From positions 10,762,992-10,826,991 of the forward strand of contig CP137679.1 in the NCBI GenBank assembly GCA_037976565.1: a stretch of 64,000 nucleotides of DNA, read 5' to 3'. Shown in pieces: positions 42,541 through 54,399 of this stretch. The stretch's first letter is position 1. The number at the start of each line of letters is the position of its first letter. Under the pieces are notes generated by a model. The model made no database searches. It was given only the letters and a program-made list of their open reading frames with translations, and was not told where the DNA came from. The DNA is from Mesocentrotus franciscanus. Lineage: Eukaryota; Echinodermata; Echinoidea; Camarodonta; Strongylocentrotidae. The position numbers and the translations under genes were made by a program.

Positions 42541-43870
42541 TTTATTATTATCTTTCCCTTTCTTATTCTTCATTTTTACTATTCTATCACCTTCTATGTC
42601 TATCTTTCCTTATGTTATTCTTTGTTTTTCCTTCTTTCATCTCTTATGATATTCTTAATTTTGTATCATTTTATCATTTTTTCTCTCCGTCTTTCTCATG
42701 TTATTTTTTTCCTTCTATCATTTTCTTGTTCTTTTTTTTTCTTGTTATTCATTGTTTTTCCATCTTTCAAAATCTCTTCTATTTTTGAACTTTCTATTCT
42801 TTATCATTTTCTCTTTATGTCTTTCCTCATGTTATTCTTTGTTTTTTTCTTCTATCATCTCTTATGTTATTGTTTGTTGTTACCATTCTATCATTTTTTC
42901 TTTCTATCTTTCCATGTTATTCTTTGTTTGTTCCTTCTATCACCTTCTCTTATGTTACTCTTTATTTTCTATAATTCTATAGCCTTTTCTTATGTTATTG
43001 TTTGTTTCTTCCTTCTATAACCTTCTCTTATGTTATTCCTTGTTTTTTCCTTCTATAACCTTTTCTTATGTTATTCTCTGTATCTTCCTTCTTTAACCTT
43101 TCCTTATGTTATCCTTTGTTTCTTCCTTCTATAACCTTCTCTTATGTTATCCTTTGTATCTTCCTTCTATAACCTTTCCTTATGTTATCATTTGTTTCTT
43201 CCTTCTATAACCTTTTCTTATGTTATTCTATATGTCTTCCTACTATAACCTTTTTTTATGTTATTCTATATGGCTTCCTTCTATAAACTTTTATGTTATC
43301 ATTTGTTTCTTCCTTCTATAACCTTTTCTTATGTTATTTTATATGTCTTCCTTCTATAACCTTTTCTTATGTTATTCTATATGGCTTCCTTCTATAACCT
43401 TCTCTTATGTTATCATTTGTTTCTTCCTTCTATAACCTTTTCTTATGTTATCCTTTGTATCTTCCTTCTATAACCTTTCCTTATGTTATCCTTTGTTTCT
43501 TCCTTCTATAAACTTTTCTTATGTTATTCTTTGTTTCTTCCTTCTATAACCTTCTCTTATGTTATCCTTTGTATCTTCCTTCTATAACCTTTCCTTATGT
43601 TATCCTTTGTTTCTTCCTTCTATAACCTTTTCTTATGTTATTCTTTGTTTCTTCCTTCCATAACCTTTTCTCTTATGTTATGCTTTGTTTTTATCATTCT
43701 ATTATTTTCTTTCCCTATCTTTCCTTACGCTATTCTTTGTTTCTACATTCTATAACCTTTTCTTATGTTATTCTTTGTTTTTAGCATTCTATTTTTTTTC
43801 TCTCTATCTATCCTTATATCATTCTCTGTTTTTATTCTTATACTGTAATATTTTTCTCTCTTTCATTACT
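42540..43870 (+). repeat. Pyrimidine minisatellite, about 37-40-bp units
   Basis: About twenty units of the form TTCCTTCTATAACC, TTTTCTTATGTTAT and TCTTTGTTTC, most regular between 42980 and 43690. Long Phe/Leu-rich open frames are translations of this array. Confidence 0.92.
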
Positions 43871-43899
43871 TTCCTGCCAAAACACACTCACTTCCGGAT

Positions 43900-45470
43900 G
43901 AAGATCCCTTTCTAGCATGGTTTGGGTTCACACTGCACGCTAGATCGGCCTGGGGCGGTCTAGCAAGCAAACCGGTCCAGAAGACCACATCGCAAAGCGA
44001 TCTTCTGGATCAGTCCAGAAGAGTTGCCAATTTGTGTGTGATTGATCGAACCTTCAAAAATGCATTACTTTGTCATCTTTAATCGGTTTTTGCTCGAACT
44101 TTCACTGACCTGTTTATCTCATATTACCGCTTCTATCAAAACCAACTTAATATCAGGGTGGACTTCCCCTTTAAACTGAGTACTGGTCATCCAGTTGCAT
44201 TGTGAAAGAACTTTCTGGAATAAATTGGGAATGTTGATTACCGGTATGTAGTACTTACTATGAAAAATGCATACTGTGAGCAGGGGACATGGGGACATAC
44301 TGGTATCCCATCGCAGTTCAGAGTTCAGACTTTCCTTAATTTTAAAATCAATTAGTTTTTCCTCCTCAAATTGGCAACAATTAATCTTATTTGCCCTCCT
44401 TTATAGTTTTTTTTTTTTTAGTGAACCAGTGTGAAAGAAAATTGCAAAATTTAACCGAAAAATTGCAATTCATACAAGAAAATAGTGATTTTATATAATA
44501 CACCATGTTGCCAATTCACAGACTTTAATGATTAGTTATAATTAAAATTGCTATTATTCAAGAACGGTACATTGTTCTCAGTGCAGTGGAAATGGACTAG
44601 AAATTTCCCGTGATTTTTGCTCTTTCTGCCCAAGTACATGTATAATGTGTATTCCTCATTTTCTGAATCAAACGATATTGCAAACATGTCACAAAACGGA
44701 GACACTATACTGCTACATGGGATATCAGACAACACACACATGCCACAAAACAACTTTTCAACAATTTCTTATTATTATTTTGAATATGAGCAATGAAGAG
44801 CCATCTGTTTTCAGGGGACAAGCAAACTGATACAAAAAGAATAAGAGAGCCCACAATTTTTTTTTCAACCTTTCTAAATTCTGATCAGCCTTTTTCTACA
44901 ACATGGCAACACTAGTATTTTCTTATATTGTTTTACTACCGGTACAAACTTTTGTCACAAAACAGTCATGTTTCTAAAGGAGAGGGTCTCTTTCAGACAA
45001 TTGAAAAATTTCCATATCATCTTTATACTTTTTGACGATTTTATTTCTGCTTTAAATTATTAACCTTTCCTCCTTCTATTTTTATCTAAACACACAAATT
45101 TTGTTCAATAGAATTTAGACAATTATCTTTTTGAATAGAACATCTGAGTAATAACTATTTCTTCTCAAAACACACTGTTGTAATAGATGATAACTTTTTG
45201 AAGAGCAGCAAACTATTTTTAGCTATGATACAGATAACGATCAGTAATTTGACCTCGCTTTCTGTTGGTAATCTGTAGTTAAAAAAATAAACACTGCGCT
45301 TGAATAGCACATTAAAAATTGTAATGGCAATATGCCAGTCAAAATATGATGGCTGCATGTAATTAGATAAGAACATTTTGCAAAATAATAAAGTAGGTAT
45401 TAGTTGCCTGTTTACAGCTAAGCACTAATTTTATCACATGATGAAGTCTATGGCAGATTAATTAAAGATC
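43900..45470. other. No gene recognised
   Basis: Starts with a CTAGCATGG...GGTTCACACTGCACGCTAGA block resembling the inverse of the flank block at 42294. The rest is AT-rich unique-looking DNA with only short open frames. Confidence 0.45.
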
Positions 45471-45477
45471 CCATTCT

Positions 45478-46610
45478 CACTTACTTCTTTGGACCGGTCT
45501 ATGCTAGACAGATTCCCTAGACCGCTCTAGAGGTAAGGTTCGTATGGTTTCACACTCATCGCAATTTGTACCCTAATGAAACCTGGGATGGCATAGCAAC
45601 AGGAATCATTCCTGATGCTATGACAGCACGGGTCATTTTCGGGTGGAACTGTACGTATTGTCTGCCTGATCTTCCAGTCATGGGTTTTGTTTCCTTCACA
45701 AAATTACAATTCATTTGCCTCATTTAATGTTCAGTTTCCATCTTTTTTTTAATTAATCAATAATTTTGTTTTTCCTGCCCCTTTTCTTTATTTTATTCCT
45801 TTTTTCTCCTTTCAAGTCGGTGTGGAGACAGTTTGGCAGAGGGACTGAGGTATAATCTTCTTCTTTAAATCTTTTCTTAGGCTATTTTATGTTTTTATTC
45901 TTCTATCATATTTTCTATTTTGTTATTCCATGTTTTTCTCCTTTGACCTTCTCTTCTTTTCATTTTTTTCTTTATCCTTCTTTAGTCTCTTTCTATTTTC
46001 CCTTTTGTCATCTTTTTTATCCTTCTATCATTTTATCTTTCTATATTCTCTTCTTGACATTCTGTTTTTTTAATCCTTCTGTCATTTTTTCTCTTTTATT
46101 ATGCTATTCTTCAATTTTATCATTCTCCTATCTTCTCTTTCAAGCCTTTGTTATGTTATTCTTGTTTTTTGTTGTTTTCTCTCTGTGTTTTTCCTCATTA
46201 CATTTAGTTTTTTCCTTCTATCATCTTCTCATCTATCTTTCTTTTTGTTATTATTTCTGTTATTCTTTATACTTACCCTCCTATCATATCCTCTTTCTAT
46301 CTTTATTATTTTATTCTTTATTTTCCCTTCTATCATCTTCTCTTATATCTTTCCCTTTCTTATGTTATATCTGTACCATTCTATCATCTTCTCTTTCTAT
46401 CTTTCGTTACATTTTCATTTGTTTTTGTCTTATCCTTTTCCTTTTCTACCTTTCCCTATGTTATTCTTTGTTTTTCCTTCTATTTTCTATCATTCCTTAT
46501 GTTATCCTTTGTTTTTATCCTATCCTCTTCTTTTTCTACCTTTTCATATGTTATTCTTTGTTTTTCCTATTATCATCTTCTCTTTCTGTCTTTCCTTATG
46601 TTATACTTTA
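45478..46610 (+). repeat. Second flank block plus pyrimidine array
   Basis: GGACCGGTCTATGCTAGACA and CTAGACCGCTCTAGAGGTAA, then from about 45870 degenerate TTATGTTATTCTTTGTTTTT units. It is more diverged than the array at 42.5 kb. Confidence 0.85.
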
Positions 46611-46619
46611 GATACACAC

Positions 46620-47670
46620 TGCAAAATAAAAATAAAGAGCTATATCAAAGTTGTCTGTTACAGTTAAGCACTCATTTATCAGCATTTTATCATATGATAA
46701 AGCTTACATAAATATATGTCTGGCACAAGGTTCATACTACAGGCTACATGTAAATATGCATACACTTATGTCGTGTCATTATATTTTGGCATATCTCAAG
46801 TGTACATCAATTAGGAAATTAGGTTGTTTGATAGACTACATGTACCTTTTTTTCTTGAAGGTATAATATTATTCATTTCTAAATAACGAAATAGGCAATG
46901 AACAAAATTGAGGCAAGAACAGATTGTCCATGTCGACAGGAAGAAAAGAGAGAAGAAAACAAATTCCAGTGAAACAGTTTCACCCATATTCCAAAATGAA
47001 GATTTGAGGAAGATATGTTAGGCCTATTTCACCTTGCCACAGAAGAAGCATCTCTGCTTGAATACAAAAATATTGAATGCGATTATTTCTGGACAAACTT
47101 TGCCATTTAGATAAAATATTTAGGTTGCAGTGTTAGCTTGAGAAATACTGCTTCAAAGCATGATGTTGTGACTGGATACTTCACACATGATTTTGTTTTG
47201 TAAATATACATTTTTAAAAAAGGATTGATTTTCTTGCAAGGGGCAGGAAACACCTTACATGTAAGTTTAAATCATCAGAGAGAAAATAATAAAGAGGTCA
47301 ACAAACTTTTCATATCCCCCAAAACAAACCCTTCGCATATATTTACAATGTAAGGGTGTTGTACAATTTGGATGAGAGGTAAACAAACTTTCTTGAAGAA
47401 CATCCCATACATGTATAAAGGTGAACAAACTTTTGAGTTCTGTGAATCTTATCATGGCAGGGTGTTTTGTGTACATCTGCTATGAGTCTAACTACTCTAA
47501 TCAGTTAAATTGACCATTAATGATTAAACTGGATAATTTACCAGAGAGCTGGACTCTGGCCCTGTTACATCAGCATTAATATTATTAGACCATACATATA
47601 GCTTTGTTCACACATAACAAAGTAAACCGCATGCAAAAAAATGGTAATGCAACATAATGATACACAAGCA
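46620..47670. other. No gene or repeat recognised
   Basis: AT-rich sequence with scattered ACATGTA words and only short open frames lacking motifs. Confidence 0.45.
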
Positions 47671-47675
47671 TAGTA

Positions 47676-47938
47676 GAGGTGGCATGGTCTAGTGGATACA
47701 TCACCCGACTGTGGATCATATGGTTTGCGGTTCAAGTCCTGTCGCGACACTAATTTCCTTTGCCAAGAATTTAATCTACATTTGCCACTCTCCACCCAGG
47801 TGATGTAAATGGGTAGGCCTACTGGTAGGAAGAAATTCCCTGAATGCCAGAGTTCTTTATCAGGGTAGCTCGGCTAATGCCTGGGTAATAATAGTATAGT
47901 GCCTATCAAGCACTAGATAAATGTTACTATTATTAATA
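47676..47938 (+). mobile_element. tRNA-derived SINE
   Basis: An RNA polymerase III A box TGGTCTAGTGG (47685-47695) and B box GTTCAAGTC (47730-47738) sit at tRNA-like spacing in a degenerate tRNA-like head. A unique body with GGGTAGCTCGGCTAATGCC and a tail CACTAGATAAATGTTACTAT ending in ATT repeats follow. Related 3' halves occur at 33566 and 60256. It should be read as a SINE, not a functional tRNA gene, because the tRNA fold is degraded. Confidence 0.8.
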
Positions 47939-48401
47939 TACAGTATGATTGGAGGTTATGGGTCTGGATGCTTACAAAATAAAGCTTTCACTTTTTGCCC
48001 TTGGATTTGACAAAAAAATATGGATAAAATAGCACTGATCATCTTAACTACATGTATGTGTCTTATTAGATATTGTCCAACACACCACGAGTGGGTATAC
48101 GATACATGTACATTTTACATTTCTCAATTTTATAAAACACGGGTAATCATACCGAAAAGACTACAATATACGTTTTCCACCATCTTCTTGCCATTCCATT
48201 ATGCTACAGCCTTATATCAGGTGGTCTACAATATCATACATGAACAAGGCGTTATTAAAGCCATCATTGCTATAATTAGCAGGCAGATCCTCGCCTGACC
48301 TACAAATGATCAATTGCATATTTTTTTTTCTCCCTCTCTCTCTCTTTCTTTTTTGTTCTTTTGCCCTCCATGAGAAAACAGAAGGCCAAGTACATGTAAA
48401 A

Positions 48402-48805
48402 AGAGCTGCCAACCTTGTGCAACCCAAAAAAAGAATTCATTAAAACGAAACTTACAATCACACGCGACACACTTCCAATGCAGAAATGTCCATTCCTCAT
48501 GCTGTTATTCCATATTAGGACCTATAGTTTATTTACAAGTAGGTAGTTTTTTTTTGTTGTATTATCGGTCTTTCATTCTTTTTGAGAATATTTTTCTCTT
48601 CAAGTATGTTTTAACCTTAGTTTTATATTGAAGTAGTGATCAACATTTTAGGGCATTTGGTTGACATGTGGTATGTGCAAAAAAGAAGAAAAAAAAAGAA
48701 AGTATTTTATGAAGAAAAAACATACTCATTATTATTTTGAATATGAGCAATGAGAAAGAAACAGAATAATTTTGGGAAAAACGTAATGCCGTGGTTGGCA
48801 GCTCT
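48402..48805. mobile_element. MITE with AGAGCTGCCAAC termini, copy 2
   Basis: AGAGCTGCCAACCTTGTGCA at the left and GGTTGGCAGCTCT at the right, with shared internal blocks as in the copy at 35417. TGTAAA occurs near both flanks but not in perfect register. Confidence 0.75.
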
Positions 48806-48819
48806 GTGTAAATCGATTC

Positions 48820-49895
48820 CTAAAATTCTTGTCAAAAATTTTGGAATGAGGGGGTTCCCTGCTAAATAATCCCCCACATCGTACAAAAACCTGCCACATT
48901 GTAAATTTAGACACAATTTTTCCCTTTCAAAGTTTTGTTTGTTCATGCACTGCAGAGGTTCACTACATGTATTTCTCTAAATTGTATTGTCAATATTTCT
49001 GTGTTTCTTTTTTATGCTATGTCAAACAAAATATAACAGAAATATCCTTGAATATAACCCCAAAAAGAAAGAAAGAAAGAAAGAAAAAGGTAGTGAGAAA
49101 AAGGTAGTGAGAAAAAAGGATAAGAGCAGGCAGGTACAAATCAATTTTACTTGGGTTAATATCAAATTTTTGTCTGCAGTAGTGAGTAGACACTTGTTTT
49201 CGATAAGACTGAAGAAAACCACGAAAACATAGACAAGTTTCAATGTTTGAAAATTTCGATAAAAACATGATTTTAAACCAATTCTCACTATCGCCAATGC
49301 GGAATTCAGCCATGGTTATACGTGGCAAGGGCACTTCCGGGTCCCATACAAATGCAATGGGTCGAGAACTGGGATGTGTGATAGAAAGGATAGTTTCGAA
49401 GCCAATAAAATATAAGCTACAGATTATTAAAGATGATGCTTACATAGACCTTATGAAATCATCGGGGGAGTTCATAAAACCTGAACAATATTTTGTAAAC
49501 ATCAGGAATTCGATGACACTGCTGTACATTCTCTATTGAAGCCGGAAGAAACCTTGTCTAATCGTCTTCCCCTGTATCTTTTCTGTGCATGTTTTGACCT
49601 GCGCATTGTGCGAGGAAGGTCGCCCTCTACTGTTTAATATCGTACTGGCGGTAGGGTCAAACATCTCCACCCCCCCCATCCCCCTCTTTCTTTCCCTTCC
49701 TCTCTCCATCTCTCTTTCTCTCTCTCTCCAGCTCTTTGGTTCTCTTATCCACAATCAGAAAGATAGCAATAAACTTATTTTGTCTACAGCTGCACAACAT
49801 TTTTTTGTAGAAGACTAAACAATAACAAACAAACTAACAAAGACTGCAAGATGTATTTGGAAAACTTAGGAAGCTCATAAAACATAATTGTCTTT
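48820..49895. other. No confirmed gene; one 98-codon frame
   Basis: The plus frame at 49243-49539 has a non-repetitive composition (GRELGCVIERIVSKPIKYKL) but no recognisable domain, splice context or poly(A) signal. A GAAA microsatellite (49065-49090) and a CT tract (49660-49730) flank it. Confidence 0.3.
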
Positions 49896-49899
49896 TTTT

Positions 49900-50284
49900 T
49901 TAAAGGTATAGACCAGTTTTGGAAATGCCCCCCTCTCAAAAAATGAAATGGAAGCTCTTATTACCAATCATGTGAAAGAATATGTTTTGACTAATACGTG
50001 ATGATACAAATTTTGCCGGGGAAACCGCCAACTAATTGATATATTTGGTAAATTATCATATCGATCCGGTCTGGATAGATATCGCGTAGTCCCATATACA
50101 TCTTTCTGTGTACAGTGCTTGTAACTTTACCAAGACTGGGCCAAATTTCTTATCTTTTTGATGATTCCAGAACCTTGCAGTACACACCAATACTTATATG
50201 CTAGATGATCAACCTTTTCTGATCGATTCCACAACGTTTCTTTCACAATGCAATCGCATGACCAGAACTGGTCTATACCTTTAA
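49900..50284 (-). mobile_element. TTAA-flanked MITE family A, copy 4
   Basis: TTAA-AGGTATAGACCAG at the left (TTAA 49900-49903) and CTGGTCTATACCT-TTAA at the right (50281-50284). Reversed orientation, with a small internal deletion relative to other copies near 50085. Confidence 0.87.
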
Positions 50285-50289
50285 ACGCT

Positions 50290-51620
50290 ACATGTAGTAT
50301 GTACAATCATTCAGATTATTTGTTCCGTCATAATCAACCAGATATAGAACAATGAACTCTGACATACAGCTACACAACAAATGGATCTGAACGAGACTGA
50401 AGGAAAACTAATATAGCAACATGGACAAGTTGAATTTTTGAAATATCAAATCTAAAGAAAAATCACGATTGTGGTGATTTTAATTCCTTCTTAGAAGCCT
50501 TAGTATGCCACAATATTTGTAGGTATACTGTAACCTATTGGCTATTGAGCTCTACTCTACTGTGTGCCTTGATTCTATAAGCTACAATTTGCTAGTTGAT
50601 TGTAAAGAAAACATTTCAATTAATTTTGTTTCTTTCTAAGATTCAAGTAGGTTTTTATATTTATTACAATATTATTTTCAAATGAATTAGCTGCGCATTC
50701 AGTCAACAAATGTGAACTTTTGTTGTTGTTTCAATGTCAGTGGAATACGAATGTCTTTCTGGAAATTTTTCTTTACATGCTTTGTTTAATGAGTCTTACA
50801 CTGTAAAACAGAGACTGCTTATTTTCTTATTTCAAGCTTTAAAAGTAATCAATACAGACTTATTCTATTAAAATTTAAACCCGCTGGTGGGTTGTAAAGC
50901 TTTTGTCCCAATTCTAGTTCATTTTACATGTAAGAAAGGAACTGTAGGAAATAATCAGAGGTCTACATGTAATCGTGACTTTAGGCCCAGTGTTGGACTC
51001 GGGTTTAACTGATTTACTGTAGTAGTCCACTACCTGGACTGTTTTCCTGTTGTGCGTCCAATCAGTACATGTATTTACAGAGCACCTTGTTTATCTTTTT
51101 CATTTTGTACCCCTTTGAAAAGACAGTGTAACCTGGAATAACAGTCCATTAGTTTAGTTTCAAAACTTTCAATTAGTTAGTTTCAATAGATGCATGCGAC
51201 ACTTATTACTATTGTCGTAAGGTCAATATCAAGTTGGCAGAGTGAAACCAGCTTTACATGTAGTAGCGTTTCTGGCCATGATCAACATTGTGTATTCTCG
51301 GCAGAGGTGAACGTTTTTGTCATGTAAATCGAATGTCAGATAATCCGGAACATGGACAGTAAGCAAAGATTTTATCACTCCAGTAACAAATTTCTACATT
51401 TTTAGTTAAATTCTTTGACTGATTTCAAAGAATGTTGCAAGACGATCTAGGCTCTAGCAAACTCCAAAGGTAGTTTGCAAGATTCAATAAGAGCAGGAAC
51501 GGGTGAATACATACATACATGTACATGTACACATTTAAGATTTTGTTTACGTGGCTCTCCACACAGACAAATGGATGCCAAGTAAGGCTTAGCGATATAT
51601 CAATATCATATTTCATAAAT
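50290..51620. other. No gene or repeat recognised
   Basis: AT-rich, apparently single-copy in this window. Open frames are short and motif-free. Confidence 0.45.
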
Positions 51621-51627
51621 CACTGAG

Positions 51628-51952
51628 CCCTTAACTTAACTCTTATCCTGCCATAATGAATACAGCCCAATGCCACAGGGCTAATCCCTATTGTGCCAAG
51701 CCTCAAATCCCCCTGTGTCAAGTTAATTTTGAGATAATCGGATTACGCGATGGTGCTATCAATAGCACGTGCGAAGCACTAGGCACAGTACAACGAGCAT
51801 GAACAATAACTGCTATTACGAATGCGAGCAATCATGCATAAAGCACTGAAGCGATGGGTCGCTCACGTGAATTAAGCAGCCAATCGACAAAGCACTATAA
51901 CGGTAGCGTGCATGCGGCCTTATGGCAGGATATAAGTTAAGCAGGGCTCCAC
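51628..51952. mobile_element. Palindrome-ended MITE (about 325 bp)
   Basis: CCCTTAACTTAACTCTTATC with CTGCCATAA on the left, and TTATGGCAGGATATAAGTTA with AGCAGGG on the right, form imperfect inverted ends of about 27 bp. The body is richer in CG than its flanks. Confidence 0.65.
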
Positions 51953-52344
51953 ACTAACTTTTTTTGCAAGGGAGTCTGGATTTGAGTTGTTAGAGTCTGT
52001 ATAAATGAGTCCTGTGTACAACAATTTGGAGTTTGGGCTTACATTTTGGGTGTCCATGTGTCCCAGGAGCCTATAATGAAGTAGTGTCGAGCTAGTATAC
52101 CCAGACGTTGTGTGTTCTGTCTTTTGAAAGGTTGTGCGTTTTCGCCTATCCAGACAGTTGATTTAAAATGGTAATTGACATGTTTGAAGAAGTTTACATG
52201 CATTATTTCATAAAAAGTTTAACTAGAAGTAGAATAAAACATAAGGCCTATGTTAGACAATAAAATCCCAAGCACAAGCCAAAGCACAAGCCAAAGGCCA
52301 AGCCAGGGCCCAGGCAGAACCCTAGCCTATTCTCATGGTCGGCA

Positions 52345-52363
52345 TGACGTCACAGTCACGTGA
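52345..52363. promoter_or_regulatory. CRE and E-box pair upstream of the THAP fragment
   Basis: TGACGTCA (52345-52352) and TCACGTGA (52356-52363), followed by a GGCCATTTTGG (YY1-like) word near 52383. This arrangement is typical of CpG-type promoters, and the THAP ATG follows about 185 bp downstream. Confidence 0.4.
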
Positions 52364-52377
52364 TTTCCCTAACTACG

Positions 52378-52890
52378 CGATCGGCCATTTTGGCAAAGGT
52401 GCAAACAAAGGGTGCGTGCGTGTGTTGACTGTGCAGTTTCCTTGAGATTTTTCGAACTCGTAGTTGATTTGAACCGTTTTTCCATTATATTTTATAGCGT
52501 TTTTTTACTTCATTTTAATTGCTGGACAATGGTGAAAATCTGTTGTGTGTACGCGTGTTCCAAGAACAAGGCAAGATGGCCAGCTTTATCGTTTTATATG
52601 CTGCCCAGCCGAGTCAGCTGGGTGCTTGTACGGGCAATTCGATGAATCCAGTACAATCACTGCTAATTTCTGGTAATACCTCCGCAATGAATCACCAGGT
52701 AGGCCATCAGAGTAATCATATGCCATCTTTGATTAATAAAAACTATATTTCTTCTAAAAAAATACTTCGAAAAGTAAGATAAACGTGTAGAAAAGGTAAT
52801 GAAAATTCGGCATTCACAGTATGCTTGTATGGCCTATGGCCTATGGGCTTGTACGGCGAGTTCGCTTTTGTTTGCACCTTTGCGATCGGT
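52378..52890 (+). pseudogene. THAP zinc-finger fragment between inverted repeats
   Basis: From the ATG at 52529 the frame reads MVKICCVYACSKNKARWPAL then SFYMLPS, closely matching the N-terminus of THAP domains: C-x(2-4)-C with the F-x-LP box. It is cut by a stop 38 codons in, before the distal Trp-to-His zinc ligands. THAP domains occur in host DNA-binding proteins and in P-element-type transposases. An inverted pair, AAAGGTGCAAACAAA (about 52396) and TTTTGTTTGCACCTTT (about 52864), brackets it, which favours a transposon relic; a truncated host first exon is the alternative. Confidence 0.5.
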
Positions 52891-52899
52891 TGTTAAGCG

Positions 52900-53630
52900 G
52901 AAGTAACGAGTGAAAATCCCCGGATGTCCGACCTAGAGAATATAATATAGGGCCTACATGTAGTCTCAATATATGAATGTTAGAACTTAGACTTAATTAG
53001 AGTTTAATAGTTACTGTTAGTAACAGTTACTTTATTACTTTGTTAGAGTAGCAGTGCTTGATGCATGTATTGTGATAAATCCAAAGGCATAAAGGAATGG
53101 CTCATTAATATTTTAGTTTAATTAAACACCCCCTCAACACTAAATCTAGATCTATATAGATCTACACATTGGCAACACTCAAAGTCAAACTCAAACACTC
53201 AAAACCAAGAAAGCAGTTAGTTAGTCTACGCGCACATCCTAGGCCGGTGGAGGCCCACGAAAATGTACCCAAGTTCCGCTACCAATTGCTAAGCCGTTGA
53301 CAGCAACCGTGTTTGGCATTTTAAACCATTATCTTGTTCATTTTCTGCCAATCAATCTCAGCAACATACTTTAAATTTTACAGTTAATAAAACGTACTCG
53401 CAACTAATCCATATATATCAGTCATATAATATAATTTTAAACTTACAAGTTTCAGTGATTCGGCAACATCACAACCGCACGACAGGAACATTTCTTTCAT
53501 CTCGATTTCGATCTCACAATGACGTCATTCATAAAATTATATGACATGCATCATCATTATACCTCACTTTATATGTTGCAAAATAAATTTGAAAAGGAGT
53601 AGGCCTACACATGATTTCAATTTTGAAACA
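52900..53630. other. No gene recognised
   Basis: AT-rich, with TAGATCTATATAGATCTA (about 53145-53162), a perfect short palindrome. No coding signal is seen. Confidence 0.45.
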
Positions 53631-53635
53631 TGAAG

Positions 53636-53829
53636 CAGAAGAAGGGGAAGAAGAAGGAGAAGAAGAAGAAGAAGAAGAAGAAGAAGAAGAAGAAGAAGAA
53701 GAAGAAGAAGAAGAAGAAGAAGAAGAAGAAGAAGAAGAAAAAGAAGAAGAAGAAGAAGAAGAAGAAGAAGAAGAAGAAGAAGAAGAAGAAGAAGAAGAAG
53801 AAGAAGAAGAAGAAGAAGATAAAGAGAGG

Positions 53830-53864
<35 letters not shown>

Positions 53865-53870
53865 GAGGGG
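53636..53870. repeat. (AAG)n plus (AG)n tract
   Basis: About 180 bp of nearly perfect GAA triplets running into a GA dinucleotide run. Poly-Glu, poly-Lys and poly-Ser frames here are not genes. Confidence 0.97.
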
Positions 53871-54196
53871 GTGGGCGGAGGTCATGAACAAAAGGAAGAT
53901 TTTAAAAAAAATGTTGCTTGAGTTTGTAATTTTATCATTCTTGCCGTATAAAGTTGGAGAAATATATTATTGAAACAATCATTATGTACTAGGCCGGGCA
54001 TAGGTGGTGCGAGGACCGTCACAGTCGACTGGCTCTCTGTCCTGAATGCTCGATCGTCCACTGTGGGTGGACTGACCGCAACAAACTTTTGTCCAATCAC
54101 AACCCGGAATCACAACTCGTCAGCAAAAGTTTGTGCTCACCAGTGCAGAGTTCTGCTGTGCGACATCTACGAGCGTCACTCTTCCGACAGTGCCTT

Positions 54197-54198
54197 TC

Positions 54199-54245
<47 letters not shown>

Positions 54246-54338
54246 TTCTCTCTCCCCCTCTCTCTCTCACTCACTGTCTTAACTTCTTAATGTCTATCAC
54301 GCCTTTTATCTTACTTTCTCATCCCCATCTCACCCCCG

Positions 54339-54376
<38 letters not shown>

Positions 54377-54390
54377 TCCTTCACCCCTCC
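54197..54390. repeat. Two (CT)n tracts
   Basis: CT dinucleotide runs at about 54200-54275 and 54335-54380. The 200 bp before them (54000-54196) are GC-richer and unassigned. Confidence 0.93.
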
Positions 54391-54399
54391 TCCATCTTT

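Noticed and set aside
42303..43020. Phe/Leu/Ser-rich frames resembling membrane proteins
   Set aside because: They run through the tandem TTATGTTATTCTTTG array; the hydrophobic look comes from pyrimidine-rich codons.
45889..46667. Two overlapping 188-240-codon hydrophobic frames
   Set aside because: Same pyrimidine minisatellite family; no conserved topology or splice signals.
47676..47760. Functional tRNA gene
   Set aside because: A and B boxes are present, but the stems do not fold into a full cloverleaf and the sequence continues into a SINE body.
49243..49539. 98-codon plus-strand frame as a gene
   Set aside because: Non-repetitive but without domain, splice or poly(A) support; kept only as an unassigned interval.
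53611..53973. Poly-Glu, poly-Lys and poly-Ser frames
   Set aside because: GAA/GA microsatellite read in different frames.
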